Shown piece by piece: positions 7,688 to 14,799 of a DNA stretch of 40,074 nucleotides. The notes under the pieces are model-generated. The model did no database searches. It was given only the letters and a program-made list of their open reading frames with translations, and had not been told where the DNA came from. Each line of letters starts with the position of its first letter. Position 1 is the stretch's first letter. The DNA is taken from positions 1 through 40,074 of IMG/VR virus record IMGVR_UViG_3300019884_000004. One strand, written 5' to 3'. The position numbers and the translations under genes are program-made. Source of the stretch: a virus.

Positions 7688-9276
7688 AGAGGTCCACCTG
7701 CTCTTATTGTAAAGTCTGTGGCAACCCATGTTGTTTCTACTTCGGTTGTCAAATTAAGCATTAATGAAACAGCAGTGCCCATTCCTTCTCCAGAAGCCCA
7801 ATCCTTTTGTACAAGGTATCCACCTGACCATTTACTAGTACCCCATAGTGCCTGACTCCAAAGGGCGGCAGATGACTTTGCTACAGAACCAGTTGGAAGA
7901 TCTAATTCCGGTGTGAGGTAATCATAAACAATCTTAGCGTTATATCCTGCTTTACGTGCACCCATAAAAGTGGGCCTATAAAGTCCTACTTGCTTTTGTG
8001 AAGTAGGAGAATCGAAGTTCGAAAAAGCTTGCTGACACTTTGAGAGAATATTTGTACCACCAGAGCCATCAGCATTCACGTTGTCTCTGTCACCAGTCCA
8101 TGCACGAAGTACTCGTCCTTTACTATCTCCAAAGTAAGGGATGGTGGATAAACGATGCCAGCATCGTGCATCCATGTTAGTAAAAGTACACCATGCATTA
8201 TTTGGCACGCTATTAACTAATTGACCAGTTTCTCCAGCATAAATAGTCGGAACATTAATGATCAATAAGTTAATAGCGGGGAAGTATTGCAATTCCCAAC
8301 CATCCATATCAAAGAGGCTTGAAGTCAAATCACTAAGCAAAAACTGAATCTTTTTACTATAGATACTATTTTCCGCTTGGTTAACTTGTGTAGATACTAA
8401 TACTGAAGCCATAGAGACAATACCAGTACTTGTCAAATAAAGCAAATCACCAGATATGTCATTAAAATACCTCCGACCACGGATGGGGGAGCCAATAAAA
8501 TAGGTACCAACATGCTGCCAGGTTGCAGCCTGCATTACATTAACACCAGAAAAGACTACCGCTTCACCATTAGATGATACAGCAACTAGTTTATCATTTG
8601 ATCCCTCACCAGAGTCTACAGACCAAGTAGCAAGCGTTGAGAGATAGCCGCCCTTCTTAAAGAAAGGACCAAAGTCAAAGTAATTAGCTATACCATAGAT
8701 TGCATCAGGTTCAAGAAACCATCCACGAGTATCATTTACTGGTACAAACCACAAACGATGTTGATGAACAGTGACTTGGATAAATGAAGCAGGATTTACA
8801 TTCTTTATAGAACCAGTATCCAATCCATTCCCAAGTGCAAGTCGCTGTATACCTGGAGTGCTATACCAAATAGGATTATCAACACCATTAACAAATAAAG
8901 TATGAGTGCCCGCCACATTAGCAAAACTCACAGACTGCCAGTAATTGTTGTTTAAAGCAGATAGTATAGGAGTACCAACTGGTCCTGGCGTTGTAATGTC
9001 AAACATCTTACGATCGCCGAATGCAAAGAGCTTCGTTTGACCAGTACGGTTTATCCAACTTCCTATTGTTTCTACCGTCCCTAAAATGCCTGATGCATGT
9101 ACTTGGTATCCTTTACGTACCATACAGCCATATGGTTGCGGTACAAGATTAATTAGTTTAATGGCATCTGTAGGCGACATCATTGCCAAATTATCATAGA
9201 CATTTAGTCCTCCTAATGGAGAAGGAAGTGTCTTAACCTTTAAAGAGGTTTGTTGTACGCCGAGTGACTTATCCAT
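7684..9276 (-). CDS. Tail nozzle / stabilisation protein, 530 aa
   Basis: A beta-rich protein with a repeated aromatic/Asn/Gly pattern (KLFAFGDRKMFDIT, THTLFVNGVDNPIWY, DLLYLTSTGIVSM), as expected for the beta-propeller-bearing nozzle proteins of podophages (T7 gp12 and P22 gp10 types). It follows the adaptor gene directly: its ATG shares an A with that gene's stop (TAATG). It probably forms the distal tail tube through which DNA and ejection proteins leave. The fold assignment is from sequence pattern and gene order and has not been tested. Confidence 0.8.
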   Translation of the reverse strand: MDKSLGVQQTSLKVKTLPSPLGGLNVYDNLAMMSPTDAIKLINLVPQPYGCMVRKGYQVHASGILGTVETIGSWINRTGQTKLFAFGDRKMFDITTPGPVGTPILSALNNNYWQSVSFANVAGTHTLFVNGVDNPIWYSTPGIQRLALGNGLDTGSIKNVNPASFIQVTVHQHRLWFVPVNDTRGWFLEPDAIYGIANYFDFGPFFKKGGYLSTLATWSVDSGEGSNDKLVAVSSNGEAVVFSGVNVMQAATWQHVGTYFIGSPIRGRRYFNDISGDLLYLTSTGIVSMASVLVSTQVNQAENSIYSKKIQFLLSDLTSSLFDMDGWELQYFPAINLLIINVPTIYAGETGQLVNSVPNNAWCTFTNMDARCWHRLSTIPYFGDSKGRVLRAWTGDRDNVNADGSGGTNILSKCQQAFSNFDSPTSQKQVGLYRPTFMGARKAGYNAKIVYDYLTPELDLPTGSVAKSSAALWSQALWGTSKWSGGYLVQKDWASGEGMGTAVSLMLNLTTEVETTWVATDFTIRAGGPL

Positions 9277-9989
9277 TATCTACCTACATTCCATGAACCA
9301 TCTGGAATATTCCATTCTCCTATGAGACCAGAACCAGCAGATGGTGTTAAGGAGAGCACAGGTGCACCTTTATCCTTGCCTATTAAGGTCAAGAACATAC
9401 GCATAAAGTCAGCCTTTGCTGACGTGGTGTCAAAACCCTTTAATTCATAGAACTTTAATCTTAAAAACTTAATTAGAAGCCAGGGTGCATAGTGAATCTT
9501 ATCACCATCCTGTGATACTATTTCAATCTCGGAGTAGTCAGGTCTAACTACCCAATTCTTCTTTATATACTCAATAGTTATATTAGTAGATGGAGACTTA
9601 GGAACGGGGAGGAACATAATCTTGTCTTGATAGACCCGATAGCGCATACCGGCAGATGCTCCCACTCCACTCCTAAGCCTACTCCATTCTTGCGGTGACT
9701 TTGGACCAGCTAGAGCACTGTTGCCTGTATTGTCCCATTGAGTTTGATCAATGAAGTAAAGCCAGTCATTAGGCAATGGATAACCATCCTGCCCATCAAC
9801 AGTATCAAAGTTAAGAAACTTCGTGAATTGCTGCCAGGGATAATACAGATTCAATTCATTGCCAGCACTATTCAGTAAAGAAACGAGCTGGACAACCTGC
9901 GGATCATCCGTTACAATAGACGATGGTGCAGGTAGCCCTAGCTCTCCAGCCACTTGCTTCACCAAAGTGAGTGCTGACCAGTAGTCCAT
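9276..9989 (-). CDS. Head-to-tail adaptor (tail tubular A-like), 237 aa
   Basis: Begins MDYWSALTLVKQVAGELGLP and carries the helical adaptor pattern LLNSAGNELNLYYPWQQF, then GYPLPNDWLYFIDQTQWD and a conserved YRVYQDKIMFLPVP strand. Proteins of this design (T7 gp11 and P22 gp4 functional class) dock under the portal and connect it to the nozzle. Position just before the nozzle gene supports this. The start follows the preceding stop by one base. Confidence 0.8.
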   Translation of the reverse strand: MDYWSALTLVKQVAGELGLPAPSSIVTDDPQVVQLVSLLNSAGNELNLYYPWQQFTKFLNFDTVDGQDGYPLPNDWLYFIDQTQWDNTGNSALAGPKSPQEWSRLRSGVGASAGMRYRVYQDKIMFLPVPKSPSTNITIEYIKKNWVVRPDYSEIEIVSQDGDKIHYAPWLLIKFLRLKFYELKGFDTTSAKADFMRMFLTLIGKDKGAPVLSLTPSAGSGLIGEWNIPDGSWNVGR

Positions 9990-9990
9990 A

Positions 9991-10551
9991 CTATGCTTTC
10001 TCTTCGTTCGCTGCCATAAGCTTAGCTACTTGTTGCTTAAGTACCTCTATCTCTGAATCACGCTTTTCAAGCTCGTTCTTCAACATAGTGATAGGGGCGG
10101 CAGATTTAGCTGACTCGAGGTATGCCACAGCTTTTTGTTTCATTGAGTTAAAACTCATGAAATGTCGGCTGTTAGCATCTGAAAGTCCAGCTAATTGCTC
10201 GAGCGTGAAGACATTGAGTGCCTTCAGCTCGGCAATCTGACCTACAGTCAGGAACGGCACCTCTTCAAGGCGTGTTCCATCCTGTACAGGAGTCAACTTC
10301 TTTTGAAAGCGATCCCATTGTAAAGGAAACCTATCTCTGTATATTTGATGTGCTTTGTTAACGAGCACATCTCTAGACCCAGGGGTAATGATTTTAACCA
10401 TTGGGATTTCGTCAAAGATAGGTCTTCCTTCAGCGGCAGACTTCGTCTCATTTTTCACTGCAGCTAGAAAAAATTGCACAAAAAGGCGCTTGTCATCCTC
10501 TGACTGGATAGAGTCAGAGGTGACTACGCCATCATACTCTTCTGTAGGCAT
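9991..10551 (-). CDS. Head-region protein with SAM/HhH-like C-terminal domain
   Basis: 186 aa. The N-terminal half has no recognised motif. Residues around 95-150 (FLTVGQIAELKALNVFTLEQ, LAGLSDANSR) read like a short helix-hairpin-helix or SAM-like module. The C-terminus (about 155-186) is a coiled coil ending KLMAANEEKA. Proteins of this composition occur between capsid and adaptor genes in other phages, but I know of no established function. The start shares its A with the upstream stop (TAATG), so translation is probably coupled. Confidence 0.65.
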   Translation of the reverse strand: MPTEEYDGVVTSDSIQSEDDKRLFVQFFLAAVKNETKSAAEGRPIFDEIPMVKIITPGSRDVLVNKAHQIYRDRFPLQWDRFQKKLTPVQDGTRLEEVPFLTVGQIAELKALNVFTLEQLAGLSDANSRHFMSFNSMKQKAVAYLESAKSAAPITMLKNELEKRDSEIEVLKQQVAKLMAANEEKA

Positions 10552-11708
10552 TACTTATCCTTCTTTGGTGCGGGTTTATCAGTCTTCTTGTCGCCTTCTT
10601 CTTTTACATGCAAGTCGGCTTTAACTGGGGGCAGCTTGGCTCCTTCTTCGCGTTCTTTCTTTGAACGCTCTTCAGGAGTAAGATCGTCTAATTTCTTCTC
10701 AGAAGCTTTCTTACGCTCTATTTCCTTGAGACGCTCATCTTCTTTCTTAGCAGCAGTTTCCATTTCTTTAGCAAGCAGCTTTACTTCTTCAGGGCTTGTC
10801 TTCTTCTCGACATTCTGCCGGATCTCTTCGTCTCTTACAACACCTTCTTTAGGTTCCCGATGTGGTTCTTTTTCAGCTTGCTTTGCTTGAACTGGAAATT
10901 CACCCTTAGGTGCCTTAGCTTCAGCGGCCAACTTCGATTCATCAGATGTAAATTCTACAGGATGTTTCTCTTGGTCTGCTTTTACTCGCTCAGAGTGCTG
11001 CCGATCGCGCTCAAATGTCTCACGACTGGTTTTATCTCGCTCTGCCATCTTCTTATCATGCTCAATAGCTTCCTTCTCTTCCTTCGTCATAGAGGGGGCG
11101 GCTGAAGCTGTGCCTGTAGAACCGAACTGATGGTTAGTATTCATAACAGGAACTGTAGACCTGTTTGTGAAGCCTGCTTCAATTGCAGAACCAACTGGGA
11201 CATCTGCAGATGCAGTAACAGTCTTCATGGTAAAGCCGGTATGGACAGGGCCAGCACCAGCATCACGACTACCGCCACTACCAGCAGCACCAATACCATA
11301 ACCAGCAGTATACGGTACATTTTGGGCAGCTCCGTTCACTACAGCGCTCGTTTTGCCACCACCAATGTACATAATCGTAGAGTCTACCACAGTTTTATCT
11401 GGCCGTGATATACCTGGGATATAGTCATCTGTGAAGCTATATGTTGGGCCATTTGTTACTTGAACCTCTTTTGTGCCTTGTGGTCCAACATTTGGTCCAA
11501 AGCCAATACCAGTAGACAATGCACCTGTAGATGCATTATCATTAGCTACACCACCGCCTGTTTGCCAGTTACCACCGGGCGGATAGTCTTTGTCATTGTC
11601 CCTGGGCGAACCCTTAGGACCAGACATTAAATCAAAGATAACGGGCGTACCCGCACTTGGATTTGCCTTATTTTCAGCCTTTGTTGCGCCAGGTAGTCCA
11701 GCGGGCAT
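10551..11708 (-). CDS. Charged virion-region protein, 385 aa
   Basis: AGGAG lies close before the ATG. Residues 1-200 are Gly/Thr/Val-rich and look beta-structured. Residues 205-385 are very rich in Lys, Glu and Asp (KEEKEAIEHDKKMAERDK, then many EK and KK steps to KKTDKPAPKKDK) and are probably helical or disordered. No domain is recognised. In the capsid-to-tail interval such a protein could be a decoration, neck or internal DNA-associated protein. I would not choose between these. Confidence 0.6.
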   Translation of the reverse strand: MPAGLPGATKAENKANPSAGTPVIFDLMSGPKGSPRDNDKDYPPGGNWQTGGGVANDNASTGALSTGIGFGPNVGPQGTKEVQVTNGPTYSFTDDYIPGISRPDKTVVDSTIMYIGGGKTSAVVNGAAQNVPYTAGYGIGAAGSGGSRDAGAGPVHTGFTMKTVTASADVPVGSAIEAGFTNRSTVPVMNTNHQFGSTGTASAAPSMTKEEKEAIEHDKKMAERDKTSRETFERDRQHSERVKADQEKHPVEFTSDESKLAAEAKAPKGEFPVQAKQAEKEPHREPKEGVVRDEEIRQNVEKKTSPEEVKLLAKEMETAAKKEDERLKEIERKKASEKKLDDLTPEERSKKEREEGAKLPPVKADLHVKEEGDKKTDKPAPKKDK

Positions 11709-11723
11709 AATAATCTCCTTTAA

Positions 11724-11740
11724 GAGGGGACTAGCCCCTC
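11724..11740 (-). terminator. Hairpin between late genes
   Basis: GAGGGG/CCCCTC stem with a 5-base loop in the gap after the proline-repeat gene. Downstream on the minus strand is only TTAAAGG, not a U-run, so it is more likely an attenuator or RNA-processing/stability element than a full terminator. It would separate abundant capsid messages from downstream tail messages. Confidence 0.45.
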
Positions 11741-11745
11741 AGTTA

Positions 11746-12132
11746 TTAAGACGAAGGTGTCGGTGTAGGACCTGTAGGCACAAACACTACGACCCATCCA
11801 ATTTGCGGTGCCCATATGACCTTCGACACCAGCCTAGGTTCATCTTCACCAGCATCTGGTGGAAGATAGATAGGATGTGATGGAAATGGCGGCAAACTTT
11901 GATCAGGACGCCCACCTTGACCACCTGGTAAACTATTGTCAGGATAACCACCTTGACCACCTGGTAAACCTTGATCAGGATAGGGTTGATTCCCAGGCAA
12001 TCCTTGATCAGGACGTGGCTGGAATCCTGGCAATGTATTGTCAGGACGTCCCCCTTGTCCACCAGGCAAACTATTGTCAGGACGGGCACCACTGTCGCCC
12101 ATAGGGGTAATTAATGCGATAAAAGATTGCAT
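11746..12132 (-). CDS. Proline/glycine repeat protein next to capsid
   Basis: 128 aa. Begins MQSFIALITPMGDSG. Residues 17-82 hold six repeats of [RY]PD[NQ]xLPG-x-Q, spaced about 10-12 residues. The C-terminal part (IYLPPDAGEDEPRLVSKVIW, then a VVVFVPTGP strand) looks globular. The nucleotide repeats are also visible between 11880 and 12090. The gene lies 15 bases after the capsid gene. Similar short repeat proteins follow the capsid gene in other podophages, but I know no proven role. A capsid-surface or head-fibre function is a guess. Confidence 0.7.
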   Translation of the reverse strand: MQSFIALITPMGDSGARPDNSLPGGQGGRPDNTLPGFQPRPDQGLPGNQPYPDQGLPGGQGGYPDNSLPGGQGGRPDQSLPPFPSHPIYLPPDAGEDEPRLVSKVIWAPQIGWVVVFVPTGPTPTPSS

Positions 12133-12147
12133 CTGAGACCTTTCAGG

Positions 12148-13131
12148 TTACTCTACCATCAAACCCTGGAACTGCATCCCACTGCATGTCAGGTTGCCAG
12201 CCCAGGCCAAAATTTGTACCGCTGCGTCCTGGTTCACCGAATACCGTTGTCCAGGAGACAGGGGGACCATATTCCGATCACGGTGAGGACGGAAGTGGAA
12301 GTACTTCGTGTTCAGGAAGTATGCGGTGCTCACTGGCATATAGCCGCCAATACCACCATCCAGAACCACGTCAGCATCCATGTACTTCACGGTAACGAAA
12401 CCGAGGTTAGCGCTGCTACTATCTGTGAAGCGTTGAGCTGCTTGGAGGCTACCCATGTAGAAACCCCAGTAGTTATTATCTACCACGATCAGGTCAGGAC
12501 GATCGCTACCACGAATGCACTTAGCCCAGAGACGGTTCCAATAAGTCTGGATGTTAGCAGATGTAGTCGCGGCACCACCATCGGTGCTTGCGTCAAATGT
12601 TTGGTTCCTCCAGAAGGGCCACGTGTTACGGTCAATACCACCAACAACACCACCAGTGGCAGGAGCGGGGACGATTTGCTTGAGGAGACCGTCGACCTGC
12701 TTCCCTGCTGCGGCACTGCCATCGGCATAGACGCCCTGTGCAAGCAGGTTCGCCATGGATGACTCGGCCACGTTAATGCGAGCTTCGAGGAGGTCAATTA
12801 TCTGCTCCTTCCCGTTGTTCTGCAATTGATCTAGGCCAGAGATAGTCACTGGGCATGCAGCTTGCTTGATGTCATACTGTGCAGCGCTAATAACGTCCTG
12901 CGCAGCAACTGGCAGCAAGTCATAGCCAGCATACCAACCAGCATTACCATTTGCTTGGTATGAAAGCTCTTGCATAATGACGTTACCACCGCCAAATGGC
13001 TTTACGTTGCCCTTCTGCTGCAGACGAGACAGAAGTGCATTGTTCTTGGTAACGTTGTCGGCTATTTTGCCGGTACGAGATTGAATGGTTGTGGCGATGA
13101 TGTCACTTACCGCCGCGTTTGCGAATGCCAT
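12148..13131 (-). CDS. Major capsid protein
   Basis: 327 aa. Starts MAFANAAVSDIIATTIQSRT, with AAGGAG before the ATG. The sequence (NALLSRLQQKGNVKPFGGG, a QELSYQANGNAGWYAGYD stretch, then DRPDLIVVDNNYWGFYMGS, and a C-terminal NQDAAVQILAWAGNLTCSG) is that of HK97-fold capsid proteins annotated in many podophages. It lies after the scaffold gene and before neck/tail genes. Codon use is more GC-rich than its neighbours, consistent with high expression. It assembles the icosahedral head with the scaffold and portal. Confidence 0.9.
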   Translation of the reverse strand: MAFANAAVSDIIATTIQSRTGKIADNVTKNNALLSRLQQKGNVKPFGGGNVIMQELSYQANGNAGWYAGYDLLPVAAQDVISAAQYDIKQAACPVTISGLDQLQNNGKEQIIDLLEARINVAESSMANLLAQGVYADGSAAAGKQVDGLLKQIVPAPATGGVVGGIDRNTWPFWRNQTFDASTDGGAATTSANIQTYWNRLWAKCIRGSDRPDLIVVDNNYWGFYMGSLQAAQRFTDSSSANLGFVTVKYMDADVVLDGGIGGYMPVSTAYFLNTKYFHFRPHRDRNMVPLSPGQRYSVNQDAAVQILAWAGNLTCSGMQFQGLMVE

Positions 13132-13273
13132 TTTTTGGCTCCTTAGAAGGTTTCGGTTTAATGTCTACCCGAGGTTCACCTGGATCATTCCGTGTCTGGC
13201 GAATAAGAGGCACCACAACTTCGCGACTAACCGGGGGCGATAGACCTGTTAAGTGTTTCATAAGTCTGTTCAT
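13103..13273 (-). CDS. Small basic protein between scaffold and capsid, 56 aa
   Basis: A short gene starting MNRLMKHLTGLSPPVSREVV and ending EPKNGIRKRGGK. AGGA precedes the ATG, which lies two bases after the scaffold stop. It overlaps the first 29 bases of the capsid gene, so ribosomes finishing here could reload at the capsid start. The C-terminus is strongly basic. No homology recognised. Close packing and a good start context support a real gene, but no independent evidence is available. Confidence 0.5.
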   Translation of the reverse strand: MNRLMKHLTGLSPPVSREVVVPLIRQTRNDPGEPRVDIKPKPSKEPKNGIRKRGGK

Positions 13274-13275
13274 GT

Positions 13276-14331
13276 CTATCTTCCTGATACGTGCTCAAAA
13301 GCGCTCTCTATTGCACCACGGAGGGATTCCGCATTGTTTACATGCATCGGTGTGCTTGAGGGTTGACTCTTCACTGAGGCTGATGCTTGCAGCGCCTTCT
13401 GTGCACGAGCGTCACTCGCGGACAATTGTTGCTGTTGCGTATCAACCTGTGAAGTTACTGGACCTTCTGCAGCCCAAGCAGGATTCATTCTAACTGCCAT
13501 ATTGTATGCTTCGCCAGGCGTCAGATAACGCCCACGTTTAGCATTCATCTCTATAAGATCTGCCATGTCCCCACGAACCTCTTCAAAGTGGGAATAAGTG
13601 ACTGGATCTTCCGCCATCCTATCAACTTCTTGCTGAGCCTCAGTGCGGGTTCGACTTTCTCTCATGCGGTCGAGTTCCTGCTGTTGCTGAATGAAGTTTT
13701 GGATAGGCGATAATTTCTGCTCGAGAAGTTGTTCAAGGGCAGACTTTGTAGGGTCTGCTTGTTCACCTGCTAAAGCAGAGTCTAGCTCTCTAATATCAAT
13801 GCCGTAGTCCTTAATGAGCTTCGCCATTTGGTGAGCTTTTTGGACTGGGGGCGCTGTAGCAAGAAAGTGTTCGACTTGCAATAGGTTAGCGATGGCTTCC
13901 AATGGCTTGCCATAAGCCATTATGTGAGCCTCGTATGGACGAATAACTTCTGAGAACTGCTTATGAAATTCCCTTGCTTGATTATTTTCACCAAAAGCTT
14001 TAGTTATCTCTTTCTCTCTACGATGTACTTCTGCTTTAACTTCAGGATCAAGTGAAGCCCACTTCTGAGCAATAGCTGGCTTCCAAGATTTAGGTACTAC
14101 GTCTGTCGGCGCCGGTTTAGCTTCGGAAGCAAGCGGGACTGCAGTGGCTGGTACTTCTGTCTTGTCTTGAGTTGACTCAGGAGAAGATGAAGGACTTTTG
14201 GGCTCATCAGTTTTCTCACCAGGAGGTGGTGGAGGAGCAGGAGGGGGCGATGCTGCCACAGGCGGTGGCGCAGGAGTGTCCTTTTCCACTTGCTCTACTG
14301 CATTATCTAATGCTTCTCTAAGTTCGCTCAT
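13276..14331 (-). CDS. Head scaffolding protein
   Basis: 351 aa with composition typical of phage scaffolds: a Pro/Glu/Ser-rich N-terminus (about 20-75, with PPPAPPPPPGEK), a WKPAIAQKWASLDPEVKAEV motif, long amphipathic helices (100-240) rich in Gln and Glu, and a helical C-terminus (SLRGAIESAFEHVSGR) likely to bind the capsid. Position between portal and capsid genes fits. It guides procapsid assembly and is lost or cleaved before DNA packaging. The ATG overlaps the preceding stop as ATGA. Confidence 0.85.
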   Translation of the reverse strand: MSELREALDNAVEQVEKDTPAPPPVAASPPPAPPPPPGEKTDEPKSPSSSPESTQDKTEVPATAVPLASEAKPAPTDVVPKSWKPAIAQKWASLDPEVKAEVHRREKEITKAFGENNQAREFHKQFSEVIRPYEAHIMAYGKPLEAIANLLQVEHFLATAPPVQKAHQMAKLIKDYGIDIRELDSALAGEQADPTKSALEQLLEQKLSPIQNFIQQQQELDRMRESRTRTEAQQEVDRMAEDPVTYSHFEEVRGDMADLIEMNAKRGRYLTPGEAYNMAVRMNPAWAAEGPVTSQVDTQQQQLSASDARAQKALQASASVKSQPSSTPMHVNNAESLRGAIESAFEHVSGR

Positions 14332-14498
14332 TTTAACCCTTTTCGTAATGCTCTAACATGACCAAAAGCTTTTACTCGCTTATCAGCCTCGTTGAATTCT
14401 TTACCCACATACTGTGGAACACCAACTGTCTTAGCAAACAATGGGTTATGTGCCACAGCTGCCATAAATCTCTTTTGTTTAGATGAACTACTTGGCAT
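14328..14498 (-). CDS. Small conserved phage protein (MPSxSKKQ type), 56 aa
   Basis: Reads MPSSSSKQKRFMAAVAHNPL, FAKTVGVPQYVGKEFNEADK and then a basic end. The MP-S-K-Q-x-R-x-M-x-A-x-AHNPxFAKxVG pattern is shared by many short phage proteins encoded near portal and scaffold genes. Its stop overlaps the scaffold ATG (ATGA) and its start overlaps the upstream gene by 11 bases, so it is tightly packed in the late operon. Function unknown. Confidence 0.75.
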   Translation of the reverse strand: MPSSSSKQKRFMAAVAHNPLFAKTVGVPQYVGKEFNEADKRVKAFGHVRALRKGLK

Positions 14499-14799
14499 AC
14501 TCGTTCTCTCGATTCCAATAGCCCTTATCCATCATTGCTTTCTTAATATCTTCCAGTCGCTCGTTGCTATCTGCTACATAGTGGCGCCTGATGGGTAAAC
14601 CCTTGAGCTCTGCCGTTGGCACCACATTATGTTTTGCGCAATGATCACGTACACCAGCTCGTCCACGAATGATAGTACCATCAATAGGGGATATGACATC
14701 AGGTAAATCTGGCATGATAGTGGGGCCAGTAGATACCCGCTTCGGTTCAGTACCTTTTTCATAAGCTACGCCATCAATGTATATCCAACATTTACGCAT
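14488..14799 (-). CDS. Conserved phage protein next to portal, 103 aa
   Basis: The first third (MRKCWIYIDGVAYEKG) is followed by the motif PTIMPDLPDVISPIDGTII and then RAGVRDHCAKHNVVPTAELK. The PDI/PDL-x-x-x-x-S-x-x-DG-x-x-I-x-x-R-x-x-x-RxHx-x-x-H pattern is typical of a widespread phage protein of about 100 aa located between portal and scaffold. A metal site from Cys/His residues (C53, H56) is possible but not established. The start overlaps the portal stop by eight bases. Confidence 0.7.
   Translation of the reverse strand: MRKCWIYIDGVAYEKGTEPKRVSTGPTIMPDLPDVISPIDGTIIRGRAGVRDHCAKHNVVPTAELKGLPIRRHYVADSNERLEDIKKAMMDKGYWNRENEYAK

Noticed and set aside
11787-12104. Alternative frames through the proline-repeat gene
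   Set aside because: They are open only because the DNA is repetitive; the [RY]PDNxLPG frame has the proper start and known composition.
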